Shown piece after piece: positions 51,601 to 57,153 of a stretch of 64,000 bases of DNA (positions are counted from its first letter, which is position 1; every line of letters begins with the position of its first letter). The notes beneath the pieces are model-generated. The model had not been told where the DNA came from and made no database searches. It worked only from the letters and a program-made list of their open reading frames with translations. The DNA lies in assembly GCF_014640115.1 (NCBI RefSeq), contig NZ_BMGI01000001.1:146501-210500 (forward strand), given 5' to 3'. The translations under genes and the position numbers were made by a program. The stretch is from Sinisalibacter lacisalsi. GTDB lineage: Bacteria > Pseudomonadota > Alphaproteobacteria > Rhodobacterales > Rhodobacteraceae.

Positions 51601-54431
51601 GCCGTGTCTTCGTCAAACAGCGCGTCCTGCTCGGGCAGCATGTAGGCCACGGGCAGGATATCGGGGATCAGTTCGCTGTCGAACGCATCCTGTATCTCGG
51701 TCTGGGTCGCCCGCAGCGCGGTTTCGTCAAAGCTCGGAAGTCGGGTGAGCGCGTTCAGAACCGTCTGGGTGCTGTCGCCAACGAACGAACCCGCACCGAT
51801 CTCGGCGTGTGACCCGACATTCCACACATCCGACGACAAGACCGCGATCACCGCGCTACCGGCATCGGCCTCTTCTCCCAGCCGAACCGCCGTCTGCCCC
51901 GCGATCTGTTCGAGCCGGGTGCGCCCCTGCACCAGCAACTGCGCGGTACCAGCAACGGTGGCGTCGAGGCCCGGATCGAACCCGGCCGCACCAAGTGTGG
52001 CCGTGGCTTCGGTCACCGGATCGACATAGCTCACCGCACCGTCGTTACCGCCGAACAGGGCGGCGGCCTCCATGTCGTGGCGCAAGACGGAGAAGGCCCC
52101 CGTGCCCGTGCTCGCGACATATCCGGTCACATCGGCGATCGCCGATGACATCGCCCCGTTGGCCGCCGCCAGCCACCGGGACAGACCATCATCGGCAATG
52201 CTTCCGAGCGCCGGGATCTGCACCGGGTCGGCCGTGGCCCCCACCACCGCGCGGGTGATCGCCCGTGTCACCCGCGTATCGCTGCGCAGGTCCAGATCGC
52301 CGCCCGAGGTCTGCACGCGCCCGCCGAGTGCGGCGCGCACATCGGTTTTGTCCCACGACGCCGTCAAAGCCTGTCCGCGCCCGAGCGGATCGGCAGCGAC
52401 GAGCGCCTCCAGCGAGAGATCCTTGACCGCGTTGGCACTGACCACAACCGCGCCGCCCGCGTCGATCGCCAGCCCCGGTGCGCCGGCTACTGCATCCGCG
52501 TCGATCACCACCTCGGTTTTCGTCCAGCGCGCCGAGACCGCCGCCGCCGCGTTGGACCCGTCGCCCACACCGGTGGAGACGTTTCCGGCGAAGGCGTTCA
52601 GATCGACCGTCTCGTTGGTTGTCGAGGCGATGGTCACGTCCCGCCCGGCGCGGATCGGGGTATTGTCGATCACGATCCGCGCCTCGGTGATGCTTGCCCC
52701 GCCCGCGAGGCTCAACGCCCCGACCTCCGGGGCGACCTGCATCAGTGTGCTGGCATTCGCCGTGATCGAAACATCGCGCCCGGCGCGAATGGTCGATCCG
52801 GTGAGCGACACATGCGAGAGGCCACCGACGTAAACCGACGCCGAGGCGAGATCCTGGCGCGAGGTGATCGCGGCAAGCGTGGCATCTGCTTGCGCGAGCC
52901 TGGTCGCGAACAGGTCATCGACGAAAGCAAGGAAGGTGCCGTCGGTCAACGATGCGGCGTAATCGCTCACCGCGCTTTGGGTGGCGATCACGTTCTGCTT
53001 CGAGACAACCAGATCAAGAGTAACGTCGCGCCCGCGCAGGAAGGCCCCGTTCAGCGTGACCGAAACCGCGCCCTCGAGCGGGTTGGAGAGCTGCACCGGC
53101 GTGCCTGGCACGGTATCATCGTAGCGCGCTTGCAGCACGATATCGCCGCCCGTGAAGGTGCCGGTGGCATGGCTGACGAGGTTCGCCCCGGCCCCGACTT
53201 CGATATGCGGCGCGGCGATGAAAATGTTGCCGGAGTTGGCGGTGGAAGCGCCGTTCAGCGCCTCCGCGGCGGAAACCACCCCATCGGCACCCGGATTCAC
53301 CACCCGCGAAGAGAGCGTCACGCCCGGCGCGACGGTGATCCGGTTATCGGCGAGGATGATGATGTTGGAACCATCGTTCGGGGCAAGGTCGTTGGCCTGC
53401 GTGTAATTCAGCGGGTCGATAAAGATGGTGCCCGGCGTGCCGCTGGCGGACGCCGCGCGCAACTGGCCTGCAAGGATGACGGTGTCTTTCGCCGACAGTT
53501 CCACGAAGCCGCCATCGCCGTCGCCCAGTGCCGAGGCAGACATGACCGCGCCGCGCTCCAGAACCGCCGCATCGCCGCCAAAGACAATGGCCGACCCGGC
53601 GTGCCCCGCCCCGATCGCGTCGACCAGCAGGCTAGCGCCGCTCTCGATCAGTATTTCGCCATCGGACCGGATGTCGAGCGTGCCGCCGTTGTCACCGCGC
53701 ATCCCTTCGATTCGCGCGCCATCGCGGATCGTGATCCCGCGATCGGCGCGGATCTCCACCCTGCCGGTATTGACCGCAGACCCCATCACCGCACCGCGTT
53801 CACCGGCGCTGATCCGGCCCGAAACGATCGCCTCGCCGCCCGTTGTCAGCCGCACACGCTCACGACCGGAGACCTCGCCCTGCACGTCGATCCCGCCTTC
53901 CGATTGCGGCGCGGCGCCCTGGAGGACCTGGTCGACATGGCTGATTGACGGGCGACCGTCAGGCCCGATGAAGCCATCCGCGAAAGCCTGCGTTGGCGTG
54001 GAGACCGAAACCGAACCCGCGCTGATCTGGCCCGTAGGACCCACCACCACGCCGTTGGGATTGGCAAAATAGAGCGCGCCGCCGGACTGCCCCGCTTTCA
54101 CCGAGCGCATCACGCCGTGGATCTCGCTGCGCGGACCGTTGACGATGTTGATCGTGCCGGCGCTGCCTTGCGGCACGTGGATGTTGACCGTCTGGCCCGC
54201 TCCAACGTTGAACCGCGAGAAGGTATTCACACCGTGATTGCGGCTCACCGTTCCGGTGGTGATATCGGTTTGTGCCCCGCTCGCGCTTACCGCCGTCGCC
54301 GTGCGCCCGTCGGCGACGATCCCCTGGCCGAAGGCAGCCGCCGGTAGAAAGGTGCAAAGCGCCAGTGCCGACACCGTCAGGCGAAAATCGGGACGGATGC
54401 GGCCCGGTGGCGAGACGGGAGGCAATCGCAT
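36663..54431 (-). CDS. Giant TpsA-type exoprotein (LktA-like filamentous adhesin)
   Basis: About 5,922 residues, roughly 0.6 MDa, filling 28% of the window with no internal stop. I start at the ATG at 54431; a GTG at 54545 would add 38 residues. A long-leader signal ends near residue 36. The TPS secretion domain follows to about residue 310, with NPNG at 124-127. The bulk is Gly/Ala/Val/Thr-rich beta-solenoid sequence with a clear block of 53-residue repeats (about 2430-2900). Other parts: an Asp/Pro-rich linker near base 49,300, helical insertions near residues 3804-3862 and 4644-4824, the only mature cysteines I found (about 4063 and 4070), and an Asp/Gly-rich stretch before the C-terminus. 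It likely forms a surface or secreted fibre for attachment. Composition is like its neighbours. Confidence 0.9.
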   Translation of the reverse strand: MRLPPVSPPGRIRPDFRLTVSALALCTFLPAAAFGQGIVADGRTATAVSASGAQTDITTGTVSRNHGVNTFSRFNVGAGQTVNIHVPQGSAGTINIVNGPRSEIHGVMRSVKAGQSGGALYFANPNGVVVGPTGQISAGSVSVSTPTQAFADGFIGPDGRPSISHVDQVLQGAAPQSEGGIDVQGEVSGRERVRLTTGGEAIVSGRISAGERGAVMGSAVNTGRVEIRADRGITIRDGARIEGMRGDNGGTLDIRSDGEILIESGASLLVDAIGAGHAGSAIVFGGDAAVLERGAVMSASALGDGDGGFVELSAKDTVILAGQLRAASASGTPGTIFIDPLNYTQANDLAPNDGSNIIILADNRITVAPGVTLSSRVVNPGADGVVSAAEALNGASTANSGNIFIAAPHIEVGAGANLVSHATGTFTGGDIVLQARYDDTVPGTPVQLSNPLEGAVSVTLNGAFLRGRDVTLDLVVSKQNVIATQSAVSDYAASLTDGTFLAFVDDLFATRLAQADATLAAITSRQDLASASVYVGGLSHVSLTGSTIRAGRDVSITANASTLMQVAPEVGALSLAGGASITEARIVIDNTPIRAGRDVTIASTTNETVDLNAFAGNVSTGVGDGSNAAAAVSARWTKTEVVIDADAVAGAPGLAIDAGGAVVVSANAVKDLSLEALVAADPLGRGQALTASWDKTDVRAALGGRVQTSGGDLDLRSDTRVTRAITRAVVGATADPVQIPALGSIADDGLSRWLAAANGAMSSAIADVTGYVASTGTGAFSVLRHDMEAAALFGGNDGAVSYVDPVTEATATLGAAGFDPGLDATVAGTAQLLVQGRTRLEQIAGQTAVRLGEEADAGSAVIAVLSSDVWNVGSHAEIGAGSFVGDSTQTVLNALTRLPSFDETALRATQTEIQDAFDSELIPDILPVAYMLPEQDALFDEDTATYITDVQVATPSGASVAISAGKRLFDLTTRAAIADGARLTGSSKDSLTVTARAEGGLFLRRALLPEWRATAGETRGVGGTAQQLRVDAVTEALVGVLDEDEIADDATEFANVTLSATDALAVVGAAQSYGAAQIFAINGAGVYSGYAGTAHARLDARNLIEADTVTITALDNTIVAAEAAAGQVSGDSGVGLAWAVVDAERNALAEIARADGARPGLDDTLALGRMSVLTLKAQVDGVSIASAAAGAKTAEEDGVGSTSGLPDFASWAGEDTVDLGGNGVADGGTVSIQAAADFASLKDTSTARAHSDSTRGNTMAEGRVTAEDTSVALSGAGAATSGAGLVGLGGAIARLDSDRTVAALIENGGWQPSNPSTASLFMVRAEDTSAQRVLGLGRAGDAPASIGQVYGSLAWLNSQTDVTARLDHAFGSLETINVNALRDRGSIAAAGALDPTGGGEDDEDGSGGGALGVGISVAVSEIDEQVTADLVLPPVSVARRIGVTADNTSRNWTLATSKGTSNGFTVAGSGIVGNLTQTTRANVAGRLFPMFAHLPGVANRFAYERSFLYLDDFASDPEFEVRAQNASTNRLWSGSDADTDGVSFGGAVIVARDTRETEALLDTFDASAYGDPDSGTDDYSDETPPEFSVLARHGGTLDVGQRAGAGESGSVAGEVSVTSVTTDWDTTTTLDNASLLNGASIDLRAVEEARLNNLQRAMVEASKGAGTIGVAVTTYDSVVDVTLEASRVATSMTDPFDPDPFNPFDPDEPRPATIEALSASTIRSKAVRSGAADGLSGAVAFNETRSLGRTSVSLLTGEYRYHSWSQVDGSSVHGGTATVSATDRTWREVVASAAGTSDATGIAGAIVHDVYERDTIATVNGDAASFAFSEIVAAEGIAELGAYSDTRATDIAIGRANGGATIGASVAGVLVKDDRDVVAQGLVSLYNGDLEFSSGGLRVEARRDDVNLLLQATELVVGSGGAVGIGAFLTGGRTSALVDVQSFGYFGAPLEIFAEDATATVNLALGGGQADRLGGTGAISYLLMGKPSSAAAALDESERGEAERSAAEDGRSLLGATIEDERGPNSGLFETSDVVISAALVVGSEAEFTLADAVQVTALDNRRGHAISGQMQAGVIGPALEFADKYFDITSVNASGFEIVIHLSGRDGGTEEETSDTIDTATDTESPEELGEAAEIAEAAGTPGGTGTSLGAAFSYLRLGGTVEAILDVAPLASDPDDPWFQPYHDFSGDIALTARSNARTVAIAAGATVSAGNAFAGAGAVARQFQYVHSALRGGGVVAPLNENALKVNAETLGDSWAIATQAIVGTGGAAGGATVAVNDLDAVTRAEIRDTDVTAGEYGGDGIDVAARNQSLALSAALSGGAASSTAAGLSVSYTGNKGITEAAISGARINRSFAGAPVSVTADTDLTLTSLLAQANIGMSNGIGAALSISKMAGVTSATVTDTILGPTSWQARLDLGNDLTVRATSEGNLNAAAVGAAGGGNLGISGSLAISDRSDTVLAAIDDSDVAAAGDVTVEASATGVFGAAGGGDRGILSSLLAANSNFTGAGSGAIGASVSITKAASDVTARIGSASIVDATGEVRVAASANNNARGLTLTAAGGGSFAVGIQVPLFFMESSVRALIEGDATGEADVLADGDVSVTADSDAELRSFIVTAAAGGSAGAGVDVEYLRLGNVTEARVVDAQIESAGTVQLDADSTSLLSTNSFALGGAGAVGLAGIVQVALAETDTRATLGASDVVAGGALSLTADAVSDIDQVAGALGAGGTVGIGGNVIVLNGRDTVRAEVLDASAAGAPDATTLDIAGAVDIAASATTSVDSDIYGIGGGTVGIAATIFVSRFEQTVAARLGNHATVIEGSDSLAVNAFQHFDQSATIGAAAGGFVGVGAGIGANSMANSVLAEIGRGASVMVSGDVIVRAKGIRDYAGVAFGAAGGALAFSGSVLSVSYGKPGETENSGEHMAGVAASMEDDDPYVEGTSSNGDMANGDVAVAAYFASARDGRGRLDLARLTSDADAGEDAITALIAADAEVEAGDDIILRAIEGGQVSLTSGAAAGGAIAATGGVLSMRRGSTLTAEVGAGALLDAGDDLAIEALVDVDSDGSRAAPVAFTGSGGLITVAGAVSRVVAERDMAVLIGEGARLVAADTATLLVEEKTKTRANAVGGQVGAIAVGGTVSFARHETDATIAFATSGARPRIDARAAVIENRRDGEVTATATAAQAAGLGISGVDTTAEDDANAIVELGRARIIAGDSIDVRVFNQADVKAVSTGVSVGTLVAQGSFATARRSARSVIGSAASVRLETGALEILAVDALSEGARSTVEARTISIAGSGIGSLGGGFSDATNSSFVSVDLILRELDVSGDARVGALSRTGFVGSSIGVTAGLAAVGANRSVLTDASETTVAIALDQDNDGDLEVGGRLRVEAVTDQDSENDVISGQGGLVGIAASEVRTDLGSNTTVALTSADQSLLRVGTLDIEARHDLALTATGDSYYARVAGAGGTAITTNVTTDADITFDGLHLEAEEIVVDAVANLDKASRRFDGQIGNVGVFSGSALFSNTTFNPDLDIVVRNSTLTQSVPGTDDSRGALFSLRGSYEGKDALKIDSGGAVTGAAADSRITVDGSGLILFDAATVRSDGDLNASVVTDADLGTDVFVNTFGLAGVPTGTSKATLDKRQYVTLANGAEVESMEGDVILAAKGGLIDVESEIRVFNGTALPITIQPVAESRLELLNSIDVGHGAAVLGAQDVRLNARLGTVDLYSYGTSSDYYREGAEAVVNFFGDIVGAEDVSLTAEVGRTIDNSRNLVTVDGSAEAGARHVQRLVVNGDGSVFIADEGVDYEIIPGHDPAEALRAYIAVLEEEAEEFAGDPAFVAQREAAIARLEQLLDDLGGETIDLVRVNDVFAAGGNVLVDADVLGGDGSITAHGDALIDVINESAAYLEIGDLVIPFRNGGELLLRGSLVDSNAQIEALNTAETTAKPIYNANPPPTASLDLSLSGPGGAEPTINVENRYIGAQSTLTGDLIVSGLVENLNGTARLLTAEGNLYVLGEVNARTVDIRSGGDFFLVAAIDDYLTNVDDPYGVYAAFFDDVAAGGVPCGYTSTPCSPAYSVQTGGGRILGVGGVYIYANALNVNGTIQSGITDWDLNISEGFGELFDTMSLVDEVATVYAPAGLAGYGSSWGNEIDPATGQPYVTGNGILRYDRVNRRFIVDPMITKGGTVELVGDIISTGGGEILAAHGHGRVNVVSDADVPIHFTTLSTGYGEGVNGLIRIVDTALPGVNGGFVTTEFSQAPDGTITRTVSNQVGGLTVSLPGLIDPQYTIAGDWAVETRIGEVRVEERITRETRVTDPQGNQTISTTVTTNILSQTDVTGSTPVLWDERALKLAFDDPLLGGLPPTASATPTYEYLTPGAMRLLSVTEDDFQETTSTGWVGDGVTDVRETTVVQKINDYALHTIPANLPIDIGFHGYDVGELKVTARGDVILEGGVYNRAGLTEIVSTEGSILTDRPTAILDTDRLILNAGGEIGQLAEIADRFSPRSRQDQPSGTGGITPLMPTNLKPLKVDVADGFGFTALAQERILVEELSGDINVIAVDSAARKQVELTAPGSILRHSNAPEGIPIINAGDLSLTARGGSLGKAATLEPLWITADRLNATAADEIALYQSGADLQVDRVASAAGDVTIVVSGGSIRDANSEALVDRRAEQGLLEALWDELGLRGNPYADGTENTRDTDALEAYENARTAEYRDYWRYRIEDVAKVIAGDAEPLPYDPAFVVEFDEARRDELAAFGLDDAAIAAAEKAETEAFHAAHAIWGAVKFDPTFTYEASQPERDEILGTAFLSDERLGLGLRRSLILPVSDTVTEIETANVSGVNITLMADLDVGESTDPVTFLNADGFTEAARLALWTAERADISIVPDVSFTVAGNEDLDVEASGRLRVLAGRDAFVGSESPVALQTLFAGDDARLKTSQGITGAYAGGTIVNATGRNIVLEGGEGGIGAPLAPILVAQAQGGSIAARAEGDVRIATVKDSLSVLEVFDPVTALITVLTPSVQALFEPGGGGAGEITQRGSLAVSDIYSGGAVVVSALGGDILDANLDAAADIRATDITLSAGGAVGSLGNPLEVASTQAEAAINAVAVEGDLHLSVTEGDVVAHAIGSVQANTRLTVAAGDLRLAGAGGIPAINAGGQLVLSVAGTITGKDGIALDLAASDANTIAAGGQIGAPDVPLVTRFRNDSLTDTAWLSVFDIAPEGAAPVSAWFLNDGDLRIVNIALDEQAASFGLINHGEVLIDTPFLFDPAASLTLSADRINIAALGDSQTGSRAEIRIEDNLTFAGSSLNLLANGRVWVADGRRLDLGGAVTIDAEGFRMDDAGPLAKTGSDPLVIRTEREIRVGDILAVDADVSLLAGDTASFIEVGDLEARSVLVRTDENTGLGLDAARIAADVVDIDVNWGIVVDELEVTSSLLANGLSFGDEARRVLLRPGEGLNTVEIEGGLGIWIDVAAGTPIAFDSLRTGEVDMASVEQILASSGTTLEELGIGPNGLGIALEAETSVELRGDGVVTNGAPVSITASEITQTAGVLTGGGDLSLVSTTGAIRQTLGAEIDTGTGSALLDSAGVLDVARVQSAASDEAIVLRTAGALTGVGEGPYARATAPDGRLVLNVESLANPGPSGFGIEAGQLGARIESGNMQLHAVGDLEVLWLDNIGGGAIDLLATGGLTVAGSVESGLGSGKAGPVLLTALGGDVTGAIPALKAESFSLHAFGGAIGSEDAPFVVTESAAGPWRIGAADGIWVNVTKDGIVADYAVTETGPLVLDVAAPSSITTAGGAELLFPGATVSVAYEMDQGETQETRPALGFTVVDEDAYRLLTLGATHDGGGDTDGEGDGGGDDGGTEEGPANAPFLLTGPASGQQPFAGGNPPLIRPFGQVVGPGVFVAPRVGLVFGVDDEQDE
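45720..47150 (-). repeat. 53-residue tandem repeats in the exoprotein
   Basis: About nine units with a shared pattern: [G/A]-x-GG or AAGG, a VGIG-type hydrophobic strand, a V-x-A-x-I/L strand, then GDV-x-V-x-A. Four units that I counted are exactly 53 residues long and one is 54; others have insertions. This period matches the LktA-type tandem repeat known in filamentous adhesins. Similar but less regular units extend to both sides (roughly 43,900-52,700). Confidence 0.8.
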
Positions 54432-54563
54432 GACGCGAGCCGCGCCCCCTTTGCCGGACACAGGGCTGACCAATCGCCCACTGGACTTGCACCGCGTCCG
54501 CCTGAACACCCGACCGATCCTGTCATTTCGCCGGTCTTCCGGCACAATGGATCAATCGTAAAA

Positions 54564-54636
54564 CAAAGCTTTGCGGGCTGTCATACGCCATTCGTGTGAG
54601 GCTTGAGCGGAATCGGGCTTGCCCGGATCGTTGACA
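54564..54636. promoter_or_regulatory. Candidate control region between tpsA and the LuxR-type gene
   Basis: Three sites in the divergent region: a 10-base perfect palindrome CAAAGCTTTG (54564-54573), a CGGGC-TT-GCCCG hairpin (54614-54625), and TTGACA (54631-54636), a good -35 for the LuxR-type gene starting at 54698. No convincing -10 follows at 17 bases. The A+T-rich stretch 54540-54600 is the most likely tpsA promoter area. Confidence 0.45.
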
Positions 54637-54697
54637 AGTCGGCGACCGCGCGCCCATCATCTTGCCCATGGTCATTTCGTAAACACGAGTACCGCGT

Positions 54698-55810
54698 ATG
54701 GATCAAATCTCCACCCTGATCGGCCGGATCTACGATTCGGCCCTCGGAATGGACGACTGGTCTTCCACACTCTCGGGGGTCGCGGATTTCTGTGGTGGTG
54801 CGAATGCAGCCCTCGTCTTGTCCGATCCGCGGCTCGAATTATCCCGGGTGACGACACCGCGCGCGGATCCAAGCGTTGTCGAGGACTACGGGCAATACTG
54901 GTGGCAACATGATCCCACCGCGCAACGCACCGCGCGCATTGCGCCCGGCGTTATCACCGATCTCGACCATACCGGGCGCGAACGGTTCCTCGCCAGCCGT
55001 TTTCACAATGAATACTGGGCGCGCTCTGGACTTGGCGCGCACCGGCTTGCCAGTAATGTCTTCACCGATGGCGTCGCCTTTGGCAGTCTCGTGCTGCAGG
55101 CCGCGCCAGATCGCGACGAGATCACCACCGAGATGCGCGAGCGGTTCGGCGCGCTGGTGCCACACCTGATCCGCGCAATCGAGGCCCGGAGGCGGATGGA
55201 ATACCTGTCGCTCGCCCTGCGGACCGGAACCGGCCAGGCGCGCGACGGCATCATACTCGTGGATGGCGCCAAGCGGGTTTTGCTGGCCGACGACGAAGCT
55301 CTTTCCACGCTCGGCGAGAGTGATGCCCTCGATATCCACGACAATACCCTGCGCTTTTTCGATCCCCGCGCCAGCCTCGCCCTCGAGGCCGCACTCGCCG
55401 ACAGCCGCACCAGCGAGGCCCCAGAGGCAGAACGCCGCGACTGCATTATCCCCTGCCGTCACGGCCCGGCTCACCTGAACGTCGAGATCGTCGGTCTCGG
55501 CCGCGCCGCCGCGCGGGCGGACCTGTTTGCTCCGCTGTTCGGCCGGCCTGCGGCGATCGTCACCCTGCGCCACTCGGAACGCCAGCGTGAAAGGGCAATG
55601 GACCGCCTGAGCGCGCAGTTCGGCCTGACCGCGGCGGAAGCGCGCCTGGCCCTGGAGGTCGCGCGGGGCGATGGCCGCGAAGCCGCCGCGCGACGCTGTT
55701 CCATCAGCCTGAACACCGCCCGCACCCATCTGATGCGCGTGTTCGAGAAGACCGGCGCGCGGCGGCAGGCGGAATTGCTTCGCCTGCTCAACGAGATGGG
55801 AATTATCTGA
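54698..55810 (+). CDS. LuxR-family transcriptional regulator
   Basis: A 370-residue regulator. The C-terminal LuxR-type HTH (about residues 305-366) reads FGLTAAEARLALEVARG, then SISLNTARTHLMRVFEKTG, close to the family pattern. The N-terminal 300 residues contain no recognisable autoinducer domain; a middle part (about 180-290) resembles a PAS-like sensor. The start is the ATG at 54698; the TTGACA -35 lies 62 bases upstream. It is divergent from tpsA, which makes it the best candidate to control that operon. A weak hairpin (55842-55854) separates it from the convergent ugd. Confidence 0.88.
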   Translation: MDQISTLIGRIYDSALGMDDWSSTLSGVADFCGGANAALVLSDPRLELSRVTTPRADPSVVEDYGQYWWQHDPTAQRTARIAPGVITDLDHTGRERFLASRFHNEYWARSGLGAHRLASNVFTDGVAFGSLVLQAAPDRDEITTEMRERFGALVPHLIRAIEARRRMEYLSLALRTGTGQARDGIILVDGAKRVLLADDEALSTLGESDALDIHDNTLRFFDPRASLALEAALADSRTSEAPEAERRDCIIPCRHGPAHLNVEIVGLGRAAARADLFAPLFGRPAAIVTLRHSERQRERAMDRLSAQFGLTAAEARLALEVARGDGREAAARRCSISLNTARTHLMRVFEKTGARRQAELLRLLNEMGII

Positions 55811-55860
55811 CCACCTCGCGGCACACCTTTCGCCGCAATGCGCACCAATGGTGCAGCGGC

Positions 55861-57027
55861 TCAATCCCCGCCGAAAATATCGCGCGTGAACACCCGGTCC
55901 ACCACATCCGCGATGTCGTCCGTCACCCGGTTGGCGAGGATCACCTCGGCCTCGGCCTTGAACGCCTCGAGATCGCGGATCACGCGGGAGTTGAAGAACA
56001 GGTCGTCCTCGAGCACCGGCTCGTAGACGATCACCTCGATCCCCTTGGCCTTGATCCGCTTCATGATCCCCTGGATCGAGCTTTGGCGGAAGTTGTCGGA
56101 CCCGGCCTTCATCACCAGCCGGTAGACGCCGACGACCTTCGGCTGTTTCGCCACGATCTGCGCAGAGAGGAAATCCTTCCGCGTGCGGTTGGCGTCGACG
56201 ATGGCGCGGATCAGGTTCTGCGGCACCTCGGCGTAGTTCGCCAGAAGCTGCTTGGTGTCTTTCGGCAGGCAATAGCCGCCGTAGCCGAATGAGGGGTTGT
56301 TGTAGTGCCCGCCGATGCGCGGATCGAGCGAGACGCCCTCGATCACCTGGCGTGTGTCCATGCCGTGGGCCATGGCGTAGCTGTCGAGCTCGTTGAAGAA
56401 GGCCACCCGCATGGCGAGGTAGGTATTGGCGAACAGCTTGATCGCCTCGGCCTCGTCGGGGTTCGTGAACAGCGTGGGCACGTCGTCGTCGAGCGCCCCT
56501 TCGCGCAGCAGGTCGGCGAAGGCCTGCGCGCGCGCGCTGTGCTCCCCGACGATGATCCGGCTCGGATGCAGGTTGTCGTAGAGCGCGCGGCCCTCGCGCA
56601 GGAACTCAGGCGCAAAGATGATCCGGTCGCTGCCCAGATCCTCGCGCATCCGGCGCACGTAACCCACCGGGATGGTGGACTTGATCACCACGATCGCCTG
56701 CGGATCGGTTTCGAGCACCGCGCGGGTCACCGCGTCGACCGAGGAAGTATCGAAGAAGTTCTCCACCGGATCGTAATCGGTCGGCGTGGCCACGATGACT
56801 AACCCGGCCCCGGCCACCGCGGTGGCAAGATCGGTCGTCGCGGTCAGATCGAGCGGCCTGGTTGCGAGGTAGTCCTCAAGCTCCGCATCCTCGATCGGGC
56901 TCTTGCGGGCGTTCACCATCGCCACCCGCTCGGGCGAGATATCGACCGCCACCACGCTGTTGGACTGCGCCAGCAAGACCGCGTTGGACAGGCCCACGTA
57001 GCCAAGGCCGATAACGGCGATTTTCAT
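55861..57027 (-). CDS. ugd: UDP-glucose 6-dehydrogenase
   Basis: A 388-residue NAD enzyme that oxidises UDP-glucose to UDP-glucuronate for surface polysaccharide. The Rossmann motif is VIGLGYVGL at the N-terminus, with FAPEFLREG and [15 protein letters not shown], where C253 is the catalytic cysteine. The shorter length, about 388, fits the bacterial type found in capsule and LPS clusters. ATG 57027 has GAGGAG 8 bases upstream. It is convergent with the LuxR-type gene and lies downstream of the amylosucrase gene. Confidence 0.94.
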   Translation of the reverse strand: MKIAVIGLGYVGLSNAVLLAQSNSVVAVDISPERVAMVNARKSPIEDAELEDYLATRPLDLTATTDLATAVAGAGLVIVATPTDYDPVENFFDTSSVDAVTRAVLETDPQAIVVIKSTIPVGYVRRMREDLGSDRIIFAPEFLREGRALYDNLHPSRIIVGEHSARAQAFADLLREGALDDDVPTLFTNPDEAEAIKLFANTYLAMRVAFFNELDSYAMAHGMDTRQVIEGVSLDPRIGGHYNNPSFGYGGYCLPKDTKQLLANYAEVPQNLIRAIVDANRTRKDFLSAQIVAKQPKVVGVYRLVMKAGSDNFRQSSIQGIMKRIKAKGIEVIVYEPVLEDDLFFNSRVIRDLEAFKAEAEVILANRVTDDIADVVDRVFTRDIFGGD

Positions 57028-57153
57028 GAAACGCACTCCTCACACACGGCCGCGACGATCCAGTGGCGCGGGAACCCGAGACCCTGCCGGCCCGGGTTTT
57101 CCCCGAGCCTGATAGCGGTCGATCACGGTGCCATCAAGCTCGCTGCCGCGCAT

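Noticed and set aside
53694-53705. RGD tripeptides in the exoprotein (one near here, another near 41,095)
   Set aside because: RGD is expected by chance in 5,900 residues of Gly/Asp/Arg-rich sequence and there is no other sign of integrin binding.
57037-57153. A short gene between ugd and the amylosucrase gene
   Set aside because: 117 bases with only short frames lacking ribosome sites and motifs.
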